64,000 nt of DNA. Origin: Thermosynechococcus sp. GTDB taxonomy: Bacteria; Cyanobacteriota; Cyanobacteriia; Thermosynechococcales; Thermosynechococcaceae. The translations under genes were made by a program, and so were the position numbers. How positions within the stretch are numbered: position 1 is the first letter of the stretch; each line of letters opens with the position of its first letter. Under the pieces are notes generated by a model that had not been told where the DNA came from, ran no database searches, and saw nothing but the letters and a program-made list of their open reading frames with translations. Shown piece by piece: positions 34,917-45,510 of this stretch. Location: NCBI RefSeq assembly GCF_025999095.1, contig NZ_AP024678.1:1209527-1273526 (forward strand), read 5' to 3'.

Positions 34917-35732
34917 TTATTGCCCAAACCGGGTATACAGAAAGTCAAGCACCTGGTTACGCAGATCGTAGTACTGCGGGTTTTCGAGGAGTCGCGATCG
35001 CCGCCGCGGGCGTGGAAAGGGAACCTCGACAATCTCACCAATGTGGGCAGCAGGGCCATTGGTCATCATCACCACCCGATCCGCAAGGTAGAGTGCCTCA
35101 TCAATATCGTGGGTAATCATGAGTACCGTCAGCCGGTGGCGGCGCCAAATTTTTAGGAGTTCATCCTGCAACTCTTCCTTGGTGATGGCATCGAGGGCAC
35201 CAAAAGGCTCGTCGAGCAGCAGTACCTCCGGTCGAATCGCCAAGGCACGGGCGATCGCCACCCGCTGTTTCATCCCCCCCGACAGTTGGGCAGGGCGTTT
35301 GTGGGCCGCCGGCGTCAGGCCCACCAGTTCCAAGTACTCTTCGACAATTTGACGACGGTGTTGGCGTGTTTTCTGGGGATAGACCGACTTCACCGCCAGG
35401 TCAATGTTCTCGTAGGCCGTCAACCAAGGCAGCAGCGCATAATTTTGAAACACCATCATGCGATCCGGCCCCGGACGACGCACGGGCAGCCCATTGAGTG
35501 TAACTTCTCCTTGGGTGGGGGCTGTAAAACCAGCAACGATGTTCAAGAGTGTGGTTTTGCCACAGCCAGAATGGCCAATAAAACAGACAAACTCACCACT
35601 GCGCACCTCAAGGTGAATATCCTGCAGCACCACATGGGTGCCATTGGCGCTAGGGTAGGACTTGCTCACCCCCTCAATGCGCAGGTGTTGGGTCGCAGTC
35701 AGCTTTGGGTCAAGGTGATAGAGAGTTTCCAT
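34917..35732 (-). CDS. nrtD: Nitrate ABC transporter ATP-binding protein NrtD
   Basis: A 271-residue single-domain ATPase of the nitrate/nitrite importer. Walker A is GHSGCGKTT (residues about 53-61), the Q-loop is VFQNYALLPWL, the ABC signature is LSGGMKQR and Walker B LLLDEPFGALD, followed by the His switch THDIDEA. It pairs with NrtC, which carries a second ATPase plus a regulatory domain, on the NrtB permease. The closely similar ATPase half of NrtC is a paralogue. It sits 28 bases after nrtC and 7 before narB. The substrate is assigned by the operon; by sequence alone the cyanate/bicarbonate homologues cannot be excluded. Confidence 0.92.
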   Translation of the reverse strand: METLYHLDPKLTATQHLRIEGVSKSYPSANGTHVVLQDIHLEVRSGEFVCFIGHSGCGKTTLLNIVAGFTAPTQGEVTLNGLPVRRPGPDRMMVFQNYALLPWLTAYENIDLAVKSVYPQKTRQHRRQIVEEYLELVGLTPAAHKRPAQLSGGMKQRVAIARALAIRPEVLLLDEPFGALDAITKEELQDELLKIWRRHRLTVLMITHDIDEALYLADRVVMMTNGPAAHIGEIVEVPFPRPRRRSRLLENPQYYDLRNQVLDFLYTRFGQ

Positions 35733-35760
35733 AGGTTCTCAGAGTCAAGGACAACAAAAC

Positions 35761-37755
35761 TTAAACGGCAACAACCGCTTGGAGGTCAACGGTCTGAATA
35801 TCGAGAGCACGGCGGATGGGTGTCGCTTCAATGTAGCTGAGAGGGTCGTTGGGATCAAAACACAGACCATCAAAGAGGGCGAAAGGGCGGCAATCCGGTT
35901 CATTGTCCAGAATCCTTAGGTCTCGCGCTGCCGCTCCAAAGAAATCTACCCGCCACACCTGTTCAACAATTTCCAGCCAGTTCTTCGGGAAGGGGGTGAG
36001 TTGCCAACGAGCTAACTGGGTGATGATCCACAGGGCTTCCAAGCGCCCAGGCAAGGGGGAGCGATCCACATAGAACTGGTGAAACCGGGGTTGAAAGGCA
36101 GTAGCCATGCCCTCCCCCCACTCCAAGGGCTGAACAAAACCCGTATAGGCATCCGCCGGTGTACAGCCCACATACTCTGGCCGACAAAGCAGTTGGGCAA
36201 TTTCAGGGCGATGCTTGATTGTATCGCAATATTCACAGGCCTCTATCAATGCTTTGATCAGTGCTTGGTGTTGCTGCGGGTTGGCCTGCACCCAGTCGGG
36301 ACGCAGACCCAAAACTTTTTCCGGGTGCCCCGGCCAAATATCCAAATCCGTAGCAACGATCAGTCCAATGCCCTCGCGCACTGCATGGGAGTTCCAGGGC
36401 TGACCGACACAAAAGCCACTGATGTGACCGGCCTTGAGGTGATAAACCATTTGCGGCGGGGGCACCACCAGCAATTCTACGTCTTGGTCAGGGTCAATGC
36501 CTGCAGCAGCCAGCCAGTACCGCAGCAGGAGGTTGTGCATTGAGGCGGCATGGACAACCCCAAAGCGGGGGCGATCGCCCGTGCGCTGAATATAGGCTCG
36601 CAAGTCCTCAGCAGTTTTTACTCCCTGGGCCCAGAGCTTTCGACTAAAGGTGATGGCATTGCCATTGCGACTCAAAACCAAAGAGGTCATCAGCGGTTGT
36701 GAAGGCTGACCGTTTAGCCCCAAGGTCATGGCTAAGGGCATTGCCGCCAACATTTGCCCCCCCGTCAAGCGACCCGTGATCACCCCCATCACCAAGTCTT
36801 GCCAGCTTTCTTCGCGGTGCAGTGTCACATGGTCAAGGTTGTACTTGGCAAAAAAGCCCATTTCCTTGGCGACAATGAGGGGGGCGCTGTCCATGAGGGG
36901 GATAAAGCCAAGGGTCAGTTCTCCAGGGGTAGTTGGCCCAATGGCCGGTACCGACCAGGAAGAACGGCGGCGTTTCTGCTGGTTGAGAAAGGCAATCATC
37001 TCATTGCGCAGGCCATAATAGCTGGGATGATTCAAAACATCATGGCGATTGCGGGGGCGGGCAAAAGGAATTTTCAGAATTTGGCCGATGCGGGCTTCAG
37101 GGCCATTGGTGAGCAGCACCACACGATCTGAGAGGAGCAATGCCTCATCCACATCATGGGTCACCATAATGCAAGTGGTTTCGCTGCTTTGGCACACCTG
37201 CATTAACTCATCCTGCAAGGAGCCTCGGGTCAAAGCATCAAGGGCACCAAAGGGCTCGTCTAGCAGCAACACCTCCGGTTGAATCGCCAAGGCACGGGCA
37301 ATTGCCACCCGTTGCTTCATCCCCCCCGACAGTTGGGCAGGGAATTTCTCGCGAGCTTTACTGAGGTGCACCTGTTCTAGGGCTGCCTCTACCCGCTGTC
37401 GTTGCTCTGCCTTGCTCAAATGCCCCAACACCGCCGCCACTGCCAAGGCCACATTCTGGTACACTGTTTTCCAAGGCAGCAGTGAATAGTTTTGGAACAC
37501 CACCATGCGATCCGGACCCGGTTCCGTCACCTGCCGCCCGGCCATCACCACACCCCCACTGGTGGCCCGCTGAAACCCAGCAATAATGTTTAGAAGTGTC
37601 GATTTGCCACAACCAGAGTGCCCCACCAAGGAGATAAATTCCCCCTTTTGTACCTCCAGTTGGATATTCTTAAGGGCAATGTAGCGATCGCCCCCGGGCA
37701 GTTCAAAGACCTGATCCACATGGTCAATTTCAAGAAACGGTAAGGACTTGGCCAT
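35761..37755 (-). CDS. nrtC: Nitrate transporter NrtC (ATPase fused to NrtA-like domain)
   Basis: A 664-residue protein unique to the cyanobacterial nitrate ABC transporter. Residues about 1-255 form an ATPase with GHSGCGKST, LSGGMKQRV and LLLDEPFGALD. Residues about 280-664 form a domain like the NrtA solute-binding protein (LGFIPLMDSAPLIVAKEMGF), which in other strains senses nitrogen status and mediates ammonium-promoted inhibition of uptake. There is no signal peptide, so this domain is cytoplasmic. The ATPase half closely resembles NrtD and the C-half resembles NrtA, consistent with a fusion of duplicated genes. It lies 65 bases after nrtB and 28 before nrtD. Confidence 0.94.
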   Translation of the reverse strand: MAKSLPFLEIDHVDQVFELPGGDRYIALKNIQLEVQKGEFISLVGHSGCGKSTLLNIIAGFQRATSGGVVMAGRQVTEPGPDRMVVFQNYSLLPWKTVYQNVALAVAAVLGHLSKAEQRQRVEAALEQVHLSKAREKFPAQLSGGMKQRVAIARALAIQPEVLLLDEPFGALDALTRGSLQDELMQVCQSSETTCIMVTHDVDEALLLSDRVVLLTNGPEARIGQILKIPFARPRNRHDVLNHPSYYGLRNEMIAFLNQQKRRRSSWSVPAIGPTTPGELTLGFIPLMDSAPLIVAKEMGFFAKYNLDHVTLHREESWQDLVMGVITGRLTGGQMLAAMPLAMTLGLNGQPSQPLMTSLVLSRNGNAITFSRKLWAQGVKTAEDLRAYIQRTGDRPRFGVVHAASMHNLLLRYWLAAAGIDPDQDVELLVVPPPQMVYHLKAGHISGFCVGQPWNSHAVREGIGLIVATDLDIWPGHPEKVLGLRPDWVQANPQQHQALIKALIEACEYCDTIKHRPEIAQLLCRPEYVGCTPADAYTGFVQPLEWGEGMATAFQPRFHQFYVDRSPLPGRLEALWIITQLARWQLTPFPKNWLEIVEQVWRVDFFGAAARDLRILDNEPDCRPFALFDGLCFDPNDPLSYIEATPIRRALDIQTVDLQAVVAV

Positions 37756-37820
37756 AGGGTTAAAAACCTAATGCTTCGACAGTAGGGGGAAAAGGGGAGA
37801 GAATGAGTTAGAGGAGAGAG

Positions 37821-38666
37821 CTAGGAATGCGGCTCTTCACCGTGGCTAAGCAAGCGGCCCACAAAGGCCACTGAGCGATCCAGCACCAAGCCGACAATGC
37901 CGACATAAATCACAGCAACAATAATTTCACTAACCAGCGAACTGTTCCAGGCATCCCAAATAAAGAAGCCAATGCCGACACCGCCAATGAGCATCTCCGC
38001 TGCCACAATGGCCAACCAGGACAGCCCAATGCCAATCCGCAGCCCTGTAAAGACATAGGGCACTGTTGCCGGCACCAAAATATTCACGAAATAATCCTTG
38101 CCAGACAGCTGCAAAACCCGCGCCACGTTTTTGTAGTCCTTGGGAATCTGCTGCACACCGACAATTGTGTTAATGATAATTGGCCAAATGGCGGTAATGA
38201 AAATCACGAAAATTGCTGCTGGCTCATTGTCCCGCAAAGCCGCCAAGGAAATGGGCAACCAGGCAAGGGGCGGCACCGGACGCAACACCTGCAAAATCGG
38301 ATCCACGGCATCGTAGAGCACCCGGCTAGAGCCGATCAACATTCCTAAGCCCACACCAATGATTGCCGCCAAGGAAAAGCCAATGGCCACCCGCCGCAGA
38401 CTCGCGAGAATTTGCCACCCCAACCCTACATCCGTGCCGCTACTTTTATAGAAAGGATCAACAATGAGCTCCCAAGTTTCGGCAATGACCTTAAGGGGAG
38501 TAGGTAACCGCAGTAGCTCCGTCATACAGACAAACTGCCAAATGACTAAAAAACAAAGTACTCCCAAACTCCCCAGCACCACCTTGCGCAATACCGGTGA
38601 CCGTTGCAGTTTTTTGATCCAGCGGTATTGCCGAGACTGACCTAAACCCACAGAACGAATTACCAT
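37821..38666 (-). CDS. nrtB: Nitrate ABC transporter permease NrtB
   Basis: A 281-residue inner-membrane permease with about six to seven helices (first near residues 32-52). The cytoplasmic coupling segment IINTIVGVQQIPKDYKNVA lies near 170-188, and RPVPPLAWLPISLAAL near 140-155 is typical of the NitT/TauT family. It forms the nitrate/nitrite channel as a homodimer served by NrtC and NrtD. It lies 24 bases after nrtA. No sequence feature distinguishes nitrate from cyanate or bicarbonate transport; the assignment comes from the neighbours. Confidence 0.93.
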   Translation of the reverse strand: MVIRSVGLGQSRQYRWIKKLQRSPVLRKVVLGSLGVLCFLVIWQFVCMTELLRLPTPLKVIAETWELIVDPFYKSSGTDVGLGWQILASLRRVAIGFSLAAIIGVGLGMLIGSSRVLYDAVDPILQVLRPVPPLAWLPISLAALRDNEPAAIFVIFITAIWPIIINTIVGVQQIPKDYKNVARVLQLSGKDYFVNILVPATVPYVFTGLRIGIGLSWLAIVAAEMLIGGVGIGFFIWDAWNSSLVSEIIVAVIYVGIVGLVLDRSVAFVGRLLSHGEEPHS

Positions 38667-38690
38667 GGCTATCTATCCTACTGCTGTAAT

Positions 38691-40007
38691 CTAAACTTTC
38701 TTCAGACTCAAACTACTCAAATAGGCTTGGGGATTTTGGGGGTCAAAGGCGACCCCATTAAAAAAGGTTTCTACCCCCCGGGAAGTGGTGGTGGGAATTT
38801 CCGCCGCCGGTACCCCTATGGCCTTAGCGGCCTCCCGCCATAGGTCCTCACGGTTCACCTGCTCAATTAGGGCTTTGGTATCCGTCTGCGCCGGTAAATA
38901 GCCCCAGCGTATATCCTCCGTCAAGAACCACAAATCATGACTCTGGTAGGGATAGGAAGCATTGTCCCGCCAGTATTTTTGCATCAGGTTCTTATCCTCT
39001 AGGGTGCGACCATTGCCAAAATCAAACTTGCCGAGGGAGCGATCCAAAATGTCTTCCACGGGCACCTTAAACCACTCCCGCTTCGAGAGAATTTGTGCCA
39101 TTTCCGGTTTGTTTGCATCCTGATCACACCACCGCTGAGCTTCCATAACCGCCATGAGGAGGGCTTTGGTAGCCTTTGGATGTTGATCGACCCAATCCGC
39201 GCGCAATGCAAAGGATTTTTCAGGGTGGTCTTTCCACAACTCCCCGGTGGTAACGGCCCCCCAACCCACCTTCTGATTGACGGTTTGCAAGGGCCACGGC
39301 TCACCGACACAAAACGCCTCCATCGTTCCTGTTTTGAGATTGGCCACCATTTGCGGCGGGGGGACCACAATTATAGACACGTCTTTTTCAGGATCAATGC
39401 CACCGGCAGCCAACCAGTAGCGCATCCACAGGTCGTGGGTGCCCCCCGGAAAGGTAACCGCAATTTTGATGTTCTCCTCTTGGTTGCGGGCGCGGCGTTC
39501 AGCTCGCGTTTTAGCAAAGGCTTCCTTGAGGGGACTGCTATCGGTGCTAATACCCAGGCCTTTGTAGGCATTGGCCAAGAGGATTCCCTGACCATTGGTG
39601 TTTAACCGCGCCAGAATGTACATGGGTACTTTTTTGCCACCGGTAATGGTTCCAGCCGTCATCAGGTAGGGCATCGGCGTCAGGATATGGGCACCGTCAA
39701 TGCCACCTCCGCCAGAGCCCAAGACCAAGTTGTCGCGGGTCACGCCCCAGGAGGCCTGCTTAATCACCTCCACATCGGGCATTCCGTACTTGGCAAAAAA
39801 GCCCTTTTCCTTGGCAATAATTAGGGGAGCTGCGTCCGTGAGGGCAATAAAGCCAAGTTTTGCACCCGTCACCTCCGGGGTCTCCGCGAGGGTGGTGGGT
39901 TGGACAACGTCAGCACTTTGCTGGCTGTTGCTACAGGCGTGGGAAACTAATGTTACAGCCGTTGTGGCGGCGGTTATCAGAAAGCGACGCCGAGAAAAAT
40001 TCGCCAT
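38691..40007 (-). CDS. nrtA: Nitrate/nitrite-binding lipoprotein NrtA
   Basis: A 438-residue periplasmic solute-binding lipoprotein that captures nitrate or nitrite for NrtBCD. The N-terminus reads SRRRFLITAATTAVTLVSHACS, where the consecutive arginines and hydrophobic run resemble a Tat signal and SHACS at about residues 22-26 is a lipobox-like cleavage site. The mature domain begins with LGFIALTDAAPLIIAKEKGF, a segment found also in NrtC, and FPGGTHDLWMRYWLAAGGIDP is typical of NrtA. The start ATG lies 73 bases after nirA. The gene is large and expressed second in the operon, as in other cyanobacteria. Confidence 0.93.
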   Translation of the reverse strand: MANFSRRRFLITAATTAVTLVSHACSNSQQSADVVQPTTLAETPEVTGAKLGFIALTDAAPLIIAKEKGFFAKYGMPDVEVIKQASWGVTRDNLVLGSGGGGIDGAHILTPMPYLMTAGTITGGKKVPMYILARLNTNGQGILLANAYKGLGISTDSSPLKEAFAKTRAERRARNQEENIKIAVTFPGGTHDLWMRYWLAAGGIDPEKDVSIIVVPPPQMVANLKTGTMEAFCVGEPWPLQTVNQKVGWGAVTTGELWKDHPEKSFALRADWVDQHPKATKALLMAVMEAQRWCDQDANKPEMAQILSKREWFKVPVEDILDRSLGKFDFGNGRTLEDKNLMQKYWRDNASYPYQSHDLWFLTEDIRWGYLPAQTDTKALIEQVNREDLWREAAKAIGVPAAEIPTTTSRGVETFFNGVAFDPQNPQAYLSSLSLKKV

Positions 40008-40080
40008 CGATTTACAACTCCTTCAGTTCTTAGGGAATCAATAGAGTCAATGCAGTCAATAGGGGAGAATGCAGACCGTG

Positions 40081-41640
40081 TTAGGAAACCATCATGGCCA
40101 CCGCCGGCGTGGGTACGGGGGGCACTTCCAATCCCCTTGGTTTTGCCCCAAATTGCTCAATTAGCAGTTGCCGCAGTACTTCAGGCAGTTCATCACAGGG
40201 AATCCCTTTTTTGATACAGGTGCCCAGCTTGGCATCCTTACCAACCTTGCCGCCCATGTACAAATCCACGGCATCCACCGTTTCGCCATTGCGGCGGGTT
40301 TTCGTGCCCATGAGGCCAATGTCCGCCACTTGGGGTTGACCACAGGAGTTGGGACAGCCAGTCCAATGAATGCGTACGGGTTGGGGCAGTAGCAGTTGTT
40401 GATCTAACCAGCGAGCAAGGGCGAGGGCACGATTTTTGGTTTCAATGAGGGCAAAGTTGCAGAATTGTGCGCCGGTACAGGAAACAAGGGCACGCTCGAG
40501 GGGCGGTGGTTCCGGCCGAAACTTGCCAAGGAGAGGTTCCCGCAGCAAGCTCGGCAAAACGGCATCAGGTATATGGGGAATGATCACGTTTTGCTCCACC
40601 GTGAGGCGGACTTCTGACTGACCATACACTTGGGCAATCCGGGCTAGCTCGTAGAAGTCAGGGGCATAGAGCCGCCCCACGGGAATGTGCAATCCCACAT
40701 AGTTTAAGCCCCGCTGCTTTTGGCGATGGACCCCCAAATGATCTCGCTTGTCCCAGGCGATTTCATCCTTGGGGGCCGCCCTTAGAAGTGCAAAGGGAAG
40801 CTTGGCGGCAACAGCGGCCCGGAATTTTTCCATGCCCCACTCGTCAATGAGCCACATCAGGCGCGCTTTTTGACGATTGCCTCGCAGGCCATGGTCACGA
40901 AAAATTTCCAGGATGACACGGCAGAGGTCCACCACCGCGTCATCGGGAGGCACCCATGCATCCAGGGGAACAGCAGCCGCACAACGCCGAGCAGAAAAAA
41001 AGCCCCCCACCAGCACATTGAAGCCTAAGTGTCTGTCTCGATAAGCCGGCACGAAGGCCAAATCGTTAATTTCGGCATGGACGGAGTTATCCCGCCCCCC
41101 TTCAATGGCAATGTTGAATTTGCGGGGAAGGTTACTAAATTCCGGATTGCCCTGACCGTGATTTGTGATCATGGCCTGTAACTTCGTAATTAAGGGGCGC
41201 GTGTCAATGAGTTCGGCCGCATCAATGCCCGCCACGGGGGAGCCAGTTAGATTGCGCACATTGTCCATCCCCGACTGAACTGAGGTGAGGCCACAGGTGC
41301 GGAGTTGCTCGATGACTTGCGGGATTTCCTCAATGGGTAGGCCGCGAATCTGAATATTTTGGCGGGTGGTAATGTCACCGCTGCCGTTCTCGCCGTAGCG
41401 GTCCACAATTTCGCCAAGAGTGCGCAGTTGTTGACTGCTGAGAATCCCATTGGGTACTCGCAGCCGCATCATGAATTTGCCAGGGGTAACGGGACGAAAG
41501 AAAATCCCTAGCCATTTGAGGCGGACATCGCGATCGGCTTCAGGAATGTTTTCCCAACCGATGGCTGCAAACCTTTCTAACTCCTGTTTAACCGCCAAGC
41601 CATCTTTTTCTTTTTTAATGGCCTCGATTTTGTTACTCAC
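40081..41640 (-). CDS. nirA: Ferredoxin-nitrite reductase NirA
   Basis: A 519-residue cytosolic enzyme that takes nitrite to ammonium by six electrons from ferredoxin. Two nitrite/sulfite reductase half-domains are visible, with the N-terminal parasitic ferredoxin-like segments FMMRLRVPNG and GDITTRQNIQIRG. The siroheme-4Fe-4S cysteines are in CTGAQFCNFALIETK and TGCPNSCG (C-x5-C and C-x3-C pairs near residues 402-447). No C-terminal plant-type ferredoxin extension, known from Plectonema NirA, is present. The start is GTG 41640 after an AAGGG. First gene of the nirA-nrtABCD-narB-narM operon, driven by the exact NtcA promoter at 41680-41721. Confidence 0.95.
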   Translation of the reverse strand: MSNKIEAIKKEKDGLAVKQELERFAAIGWENIPEADRDVRLKWLGIFFRPVTPGKFMMRLRVPNGILSSQQLRTLGEIVDRYGENGSGDITTRQNIQIRGLPIEEIPQVIEQLRTCGLTSVQSGMDNVRNLTGSPVAGIDAAELIDTRPLITKLQAMITNHGQGNPEFSNLPRKFNIAIEGGRDNSVHAEINDLAFVPAYRDRHLGFNVLVGGFFSARRCAAAVPLDAWVPPDDAVVDLCRVILEIFRDHGLRGNRQKARLMWLIDEWGMEKFRAAVAAKLPFALLRAAPKDEIAWDKRDHLGVHRQKQRGLNYVGLHIPVGRLYAPDFYELARIAQVYGQSEVRLTVEQNVIIPHIPDAVLPSLLREPLLGKFRPEPPPLERALVSCTGAQFCNFALIETKNRALALARWLDQQLLLPQPVRIHWTGCPNSCGQPQVADIGLMGTKTRRNGETVDAVDLYMGGKVGKDAKLGTCIKKGIPCDELPEVLRQLLIEQFGAKPRGLEVPPVPTPAVAMMVS

Positions 41641-41679
41641 GATTGTTGCCCTTGTCTTTAATGGGTTCTTTGAAAGCTA

Positions 41680-41721
41680 AGCTTAGTTATATCAATCGTG
41701 AATATTTGTAAATATTGCTAC
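41680..41721 (-). promoter_or_regulatory. NtcA-activated promoter of the nirA operon
   Basis: On the minus strand GTAGCAATATTTAC (41721-41708) is a perfect GTA-N8-TAC NtcA site. Twenty-two bases downstream comes TAAGCT (41685-41680), a TAN3T -10 box, giving a leader of roughly 35 bases before the GTG of nirA. Spacing is identical to that at ntcB. The site lies in the 345-base gap 41641-41985, whose other contents are listed separately; I see no gene there. Confidence 0.87.
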
Positions 41722-41746
41722 ATTTCTCCTGGCGCTATACATTTTT

Positions 41747-41775
41747 CGTATCTTGGATATACTCAGACCGTATCT
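41747..41775. repeat. Two CGTATCT heptamers 22 bases apart upstream of the nirA promoter
   Basis: CGTATCT occurs at 41747-41753 and 41769-41775, a spacing of 22 bases or about two helical turns, 26-54 bases upstream of the NtcA site on the nirA side. LysR-type activators such as NtcB bind direct or inverted elements in this position, so these may be part of an NtcB operator. The known NtcB motif is not evident, so the role is inferred only. Confidence 0.35.
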
Positions 41776-41910
41776 AGGGTTAAATTCAGTGGGGGGTATT
41801 GAATCTGCTCAAAAACTAAAACAGCCAAAGTCGGTGTAGGACAAGGCTAGATTTGGTTGAGGCAGCCCGTTTTTAGAAGAAGGTTATTGCTGACAATCAC
41901 TCAAGGAACA

Positions 41911-41952
41911 AAATAAAAAGCTGCACCCTTATAGATTCAGCGAGGATGCAGC
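41911..41952 (-). terminator. Intrinsic terminator of ahcY
   Basis: In the minus-strand transcript GCUGCAUCC (41952-41944) pairs with GGGUGCAGC (41928-41920) in a nine-base stem with one G-U pair and a 15-base loop, followed at once by UUUUUAUUU. It begins 34 bases after the ahcY stop and separates that gene from the nirA promoter region. Confidence 0.9.
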
Positions 41953-41985
41953 GGAAAATGCTTTATTCCGGGTCAGCCGGTGTCC

Positions 41986-43329
<1,344 letters not shown>

Positions 43330-43335
43330 AATCAG

Positions 43336-43716
43336 CTAGGGAGATTTCTTCCGCAGTACCCAACTTGTAACGGTGCCACCCGGCAACACGGGCAAATTCA
43401 CCGTAGCAATTTCTAAAAGATGACCCTTGCGATTGCGAAACTGAAAGGTACAGATCTGAACCCCCACTAGTTGGCAGCCCATTAGTTCGCTATAGCCTTG
43501 ACTGAGCAGATAGGCCACAATCGGCGTCCTGGTTGCCGGATTCTCCATTGCCGGATTGACCACGGGTTGCCAGCCGCGATCAAGCAGGCGTTGACGGGCC
43601 TCGGCATAGCTCATGCCTTGGTGCAAACGCGGTACCCGCTGGGCAAGGGTACTGGGCGCAAAGCCAACCCCTGCTGCCAGTAAACCAAGGGCAATGATGC
43701 GTTTGAGCAATACCAT
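43336..43716 (-). CDS. Small secreted protein of unknown function
   Basis: A 126-residue protein with a clear N-terminal signal peptide (MVLLKRIIALGLLAAGVGFA, predicted cut near STLAQ/R at residue 26). The mature part of about 100 residues has the segment GMSYAEARQRLLDRGWQPV, a motif seen in several short exported cyanobacterial proteins, and two Cys residues (in LMGCQLVGVQICTF) six positions apart that could form a disulfide. No catalytic motif is recognisable. The reading frame begins at ATG 43716 and lies between ahcY and chlB on the same strand with 60 and 70-base gaps. I would place it in the periplasm or the thylakoid lumen, but assign no function. Confidence 0.75.
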   Translation of the reverse strand: MVLLKRIIALGLLAAGVGFAPSTLAQRVPRLHQGMSYAEARQRLLDRGWQPVVNPAMENPATRTPIVAYLLSQGYSELMGCQLVGVQICTFQFRNRKGHLLEIATVNLPVLPGGTVTSWVLRKKSP

Positions 43717-43786
43717 AGCAATTGGTGCTTAGATGCCAACCGCTATACGCTGCAACGGCCAGGTTCATGCAGGTTTGACGGTGGAC

Positions 43787-45313
43787 TTAGGCCCCCACGG
43801 CTTCTTTGGCAGCATAGAGGACTTCCACAGTAATCTCGCTAATTCCCCGTTCGCGAGCAAATTTTTCAGTGTTGCGCTTTACCTTGCCGCGCACAAAGCC
43901 GGGAATCTTATTCAATTCCGCTAGCCCATCCGCTGTCCAGGTTAAATCCGAGTCGGCGGAGAGTCCCTTGTGAATCACTTCCTTGGTATCATGGCCACCA
44001 AAAATCTCCAGCAGGTGGTCTTCCATCCCCAAGGTGAAGGAGTTGTAGATTAAGTCTACTAGTTGATTGGTGCCCTCGTAGCCCAAGAAGGGCCGATAGC
44101 CCACAGGAAAGTCTTGGATGTGGATGGGGGCAGCAATCACACCACAGGGAATGTTGAGGCGTTTGCCGACATGGCGTTCCATTTGTGTGCCAAAGATGGC
44201 AGCCGGTTCAACGCGGGCGATCGCATCCCCCACCACCGTGTGGTCATCGGTAATCAGTACCTCGTCACAAAGGCCGGCCACTTCGGCCCGGAACCACTCG
44301 GCATCGTATGTACAGTACGTCCCTGCCCAAACAACGTGGATCCCCATCTCCCGAGTAAGAATTTTCGTCATTGCTGCTGCATGGGTATTGTCCCCAAAGA
44401 CAACCGCCTTTTTACCGGTGAGGTTTTGGCAATCAATGGAGCGGGAGAACCAAGCAGCTTGGGAAACCTCCCGTGTTTGCTGCTCGATAAAGGCTTCGTA
44501 GTTCACATTTGCCCCCTGAGCATTGAGCACCCCTTGAATGGCACGGATACAACGGGCGGTTTCTACCACACCCATTGGCGTAATGCGGACGCTGGGCTGG
44601 CCAAATTCCCTTTCCAGATATTGGGCGGTGAGACCGCCAATTTCCCGATAGGGGACCAGGTTAAACCATGCTTGGGGGAGTCGGGCAAGGTCATAGACGC
44701 TGGCACCGGCGGGAATCACCAGATTCACCTGGATGCCAAGGTCGGCCATCAGTTGCTTTAGTTCGCGGCAATCGTGCTGGTTGTGGAAGCCGAGGGTGGT
44801 GATGCCGATGATGTTGACGCTAGGGGTGGGGGTTTTGCTGGTCCCTAAGGTGCCTTGGCGGCGGGCTTTGTCAATGTAAAATTGCACAATTTGCTCAAGG
44901 GTGCGATCGGCGGCCTGCAATTCATTGACGCGATAGTGATTGACATCCGCTAAGAGAACATCGGCAGTCGTGCTGAGGCTGGCCCGCTGGACAAAGTTTT
45001 GCAAGTCTTCTTGGAGAATACTGGAGGTACAGGTGGGGGTGAGCACAATTAAATCAGGGTGCTCTTCGGTGTCTTTGCGGGTAATATTCTCAACAACCTT
45101 TTCTTGGGAGCCGCGGGCTAAGACCTGGCGGTCCACAATACTGGCGGTGACAGGCGTAAAGTCACGCTCTCGCTCGAGCATGGATCGCATGACATTAAAG
45201 TAGTCATCCCCAAGGGGCGCGTGCATAATGCTATGAACATTTTTGAAGGAACTGGCAATGCGCAGCGTACCAATGTGGGCAGGTCCTGCATACATCCAGT
45301 AGGCAAGTTTCAT
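43787..45313 (-). CDS. chlB: Light-independent protochlorophyllide reductase subunit ChlB
   Basis: A 508-residue nitrogenase-like subunit that, with ChlN, forms the NB catalytic component of dark-operative protochlorophyllide reductase; electrons come from the ChlL iron protein. The N-terminal [20 protein letters not shown] and the [14 protein letters not shown] segment, containing a cluster-binding Cys, are diagnostic. The mid-chain [13 protein letters not shown] and the C-terminal [20 protein letters not shown] with a final segment of [11 protein letters not shown] complete the family pattern. Length is normal. chlL and chlN are not in the window, so chlB stands alone, as often in this group. 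It is transcribed away from gltA across a 197-base gap (45314-45510) in which I see no further gene. Confidence 0.96.
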   Translation of the reverse strand: MKLAYWMYAGPAHIGTLRIASSFKNVHSIMHAPLGDDYFNVMRSMLERERDFTPVTASIVDRQVLARGSQEKVVENITRKDTEEHPDLIVLTPTCTSSILQEDLQNFVQRASLSTTADVLLADVNHYRVNELQAADRTLEQIVQFYIDKARRQGTLGTSKTPTPSVNIIGITTLGFHNQHDCRELKQLMADLGIQVNLVIPAGASVYDLARLPQAWFNLVPYREIGGLTAQYLEREFGQPSVRITPMGVVETARCIRAIQGVLNAQGANVNYEAFIEQQTREVSQAAWFSRSIDCQNLTGKKAVVFGDNTHAAAMTKILTREMGIHVVWAGTYCTYDAEWFRAEVAGLCDEVLITDDHTVVGDAIARVEPAAIFGTQMERHVGKRLNIPCGVIAAPIHIQDFPVGYRPFLGYEGTNQLVDLIYNSFTLGMEDHLLEIFGGHDTKEVIHKGLSADSDLTWTADGLAELNKIPGFVRGKVKRNTEKFARERGISEITVEVLYAAKEAVGA

Positions 45314-45510
45314 CGCGTCAACTCCCTGGGCAAAGGTGTTTTGAGGTCCGATCGCGATCGTAGCGAGGCTATCTCCCTAGCCTGCCAAAACGTTGCAAAA
45401 CTTGAAGGAATTGGGAAAGCCGCTTAACATACCAACATCTTTCCTCTCTCCCCTAAAATTGATCAATACTGCAATGCCAATTCAGTTTGCCCTTTTAAGG
45501 ACACCCACGC

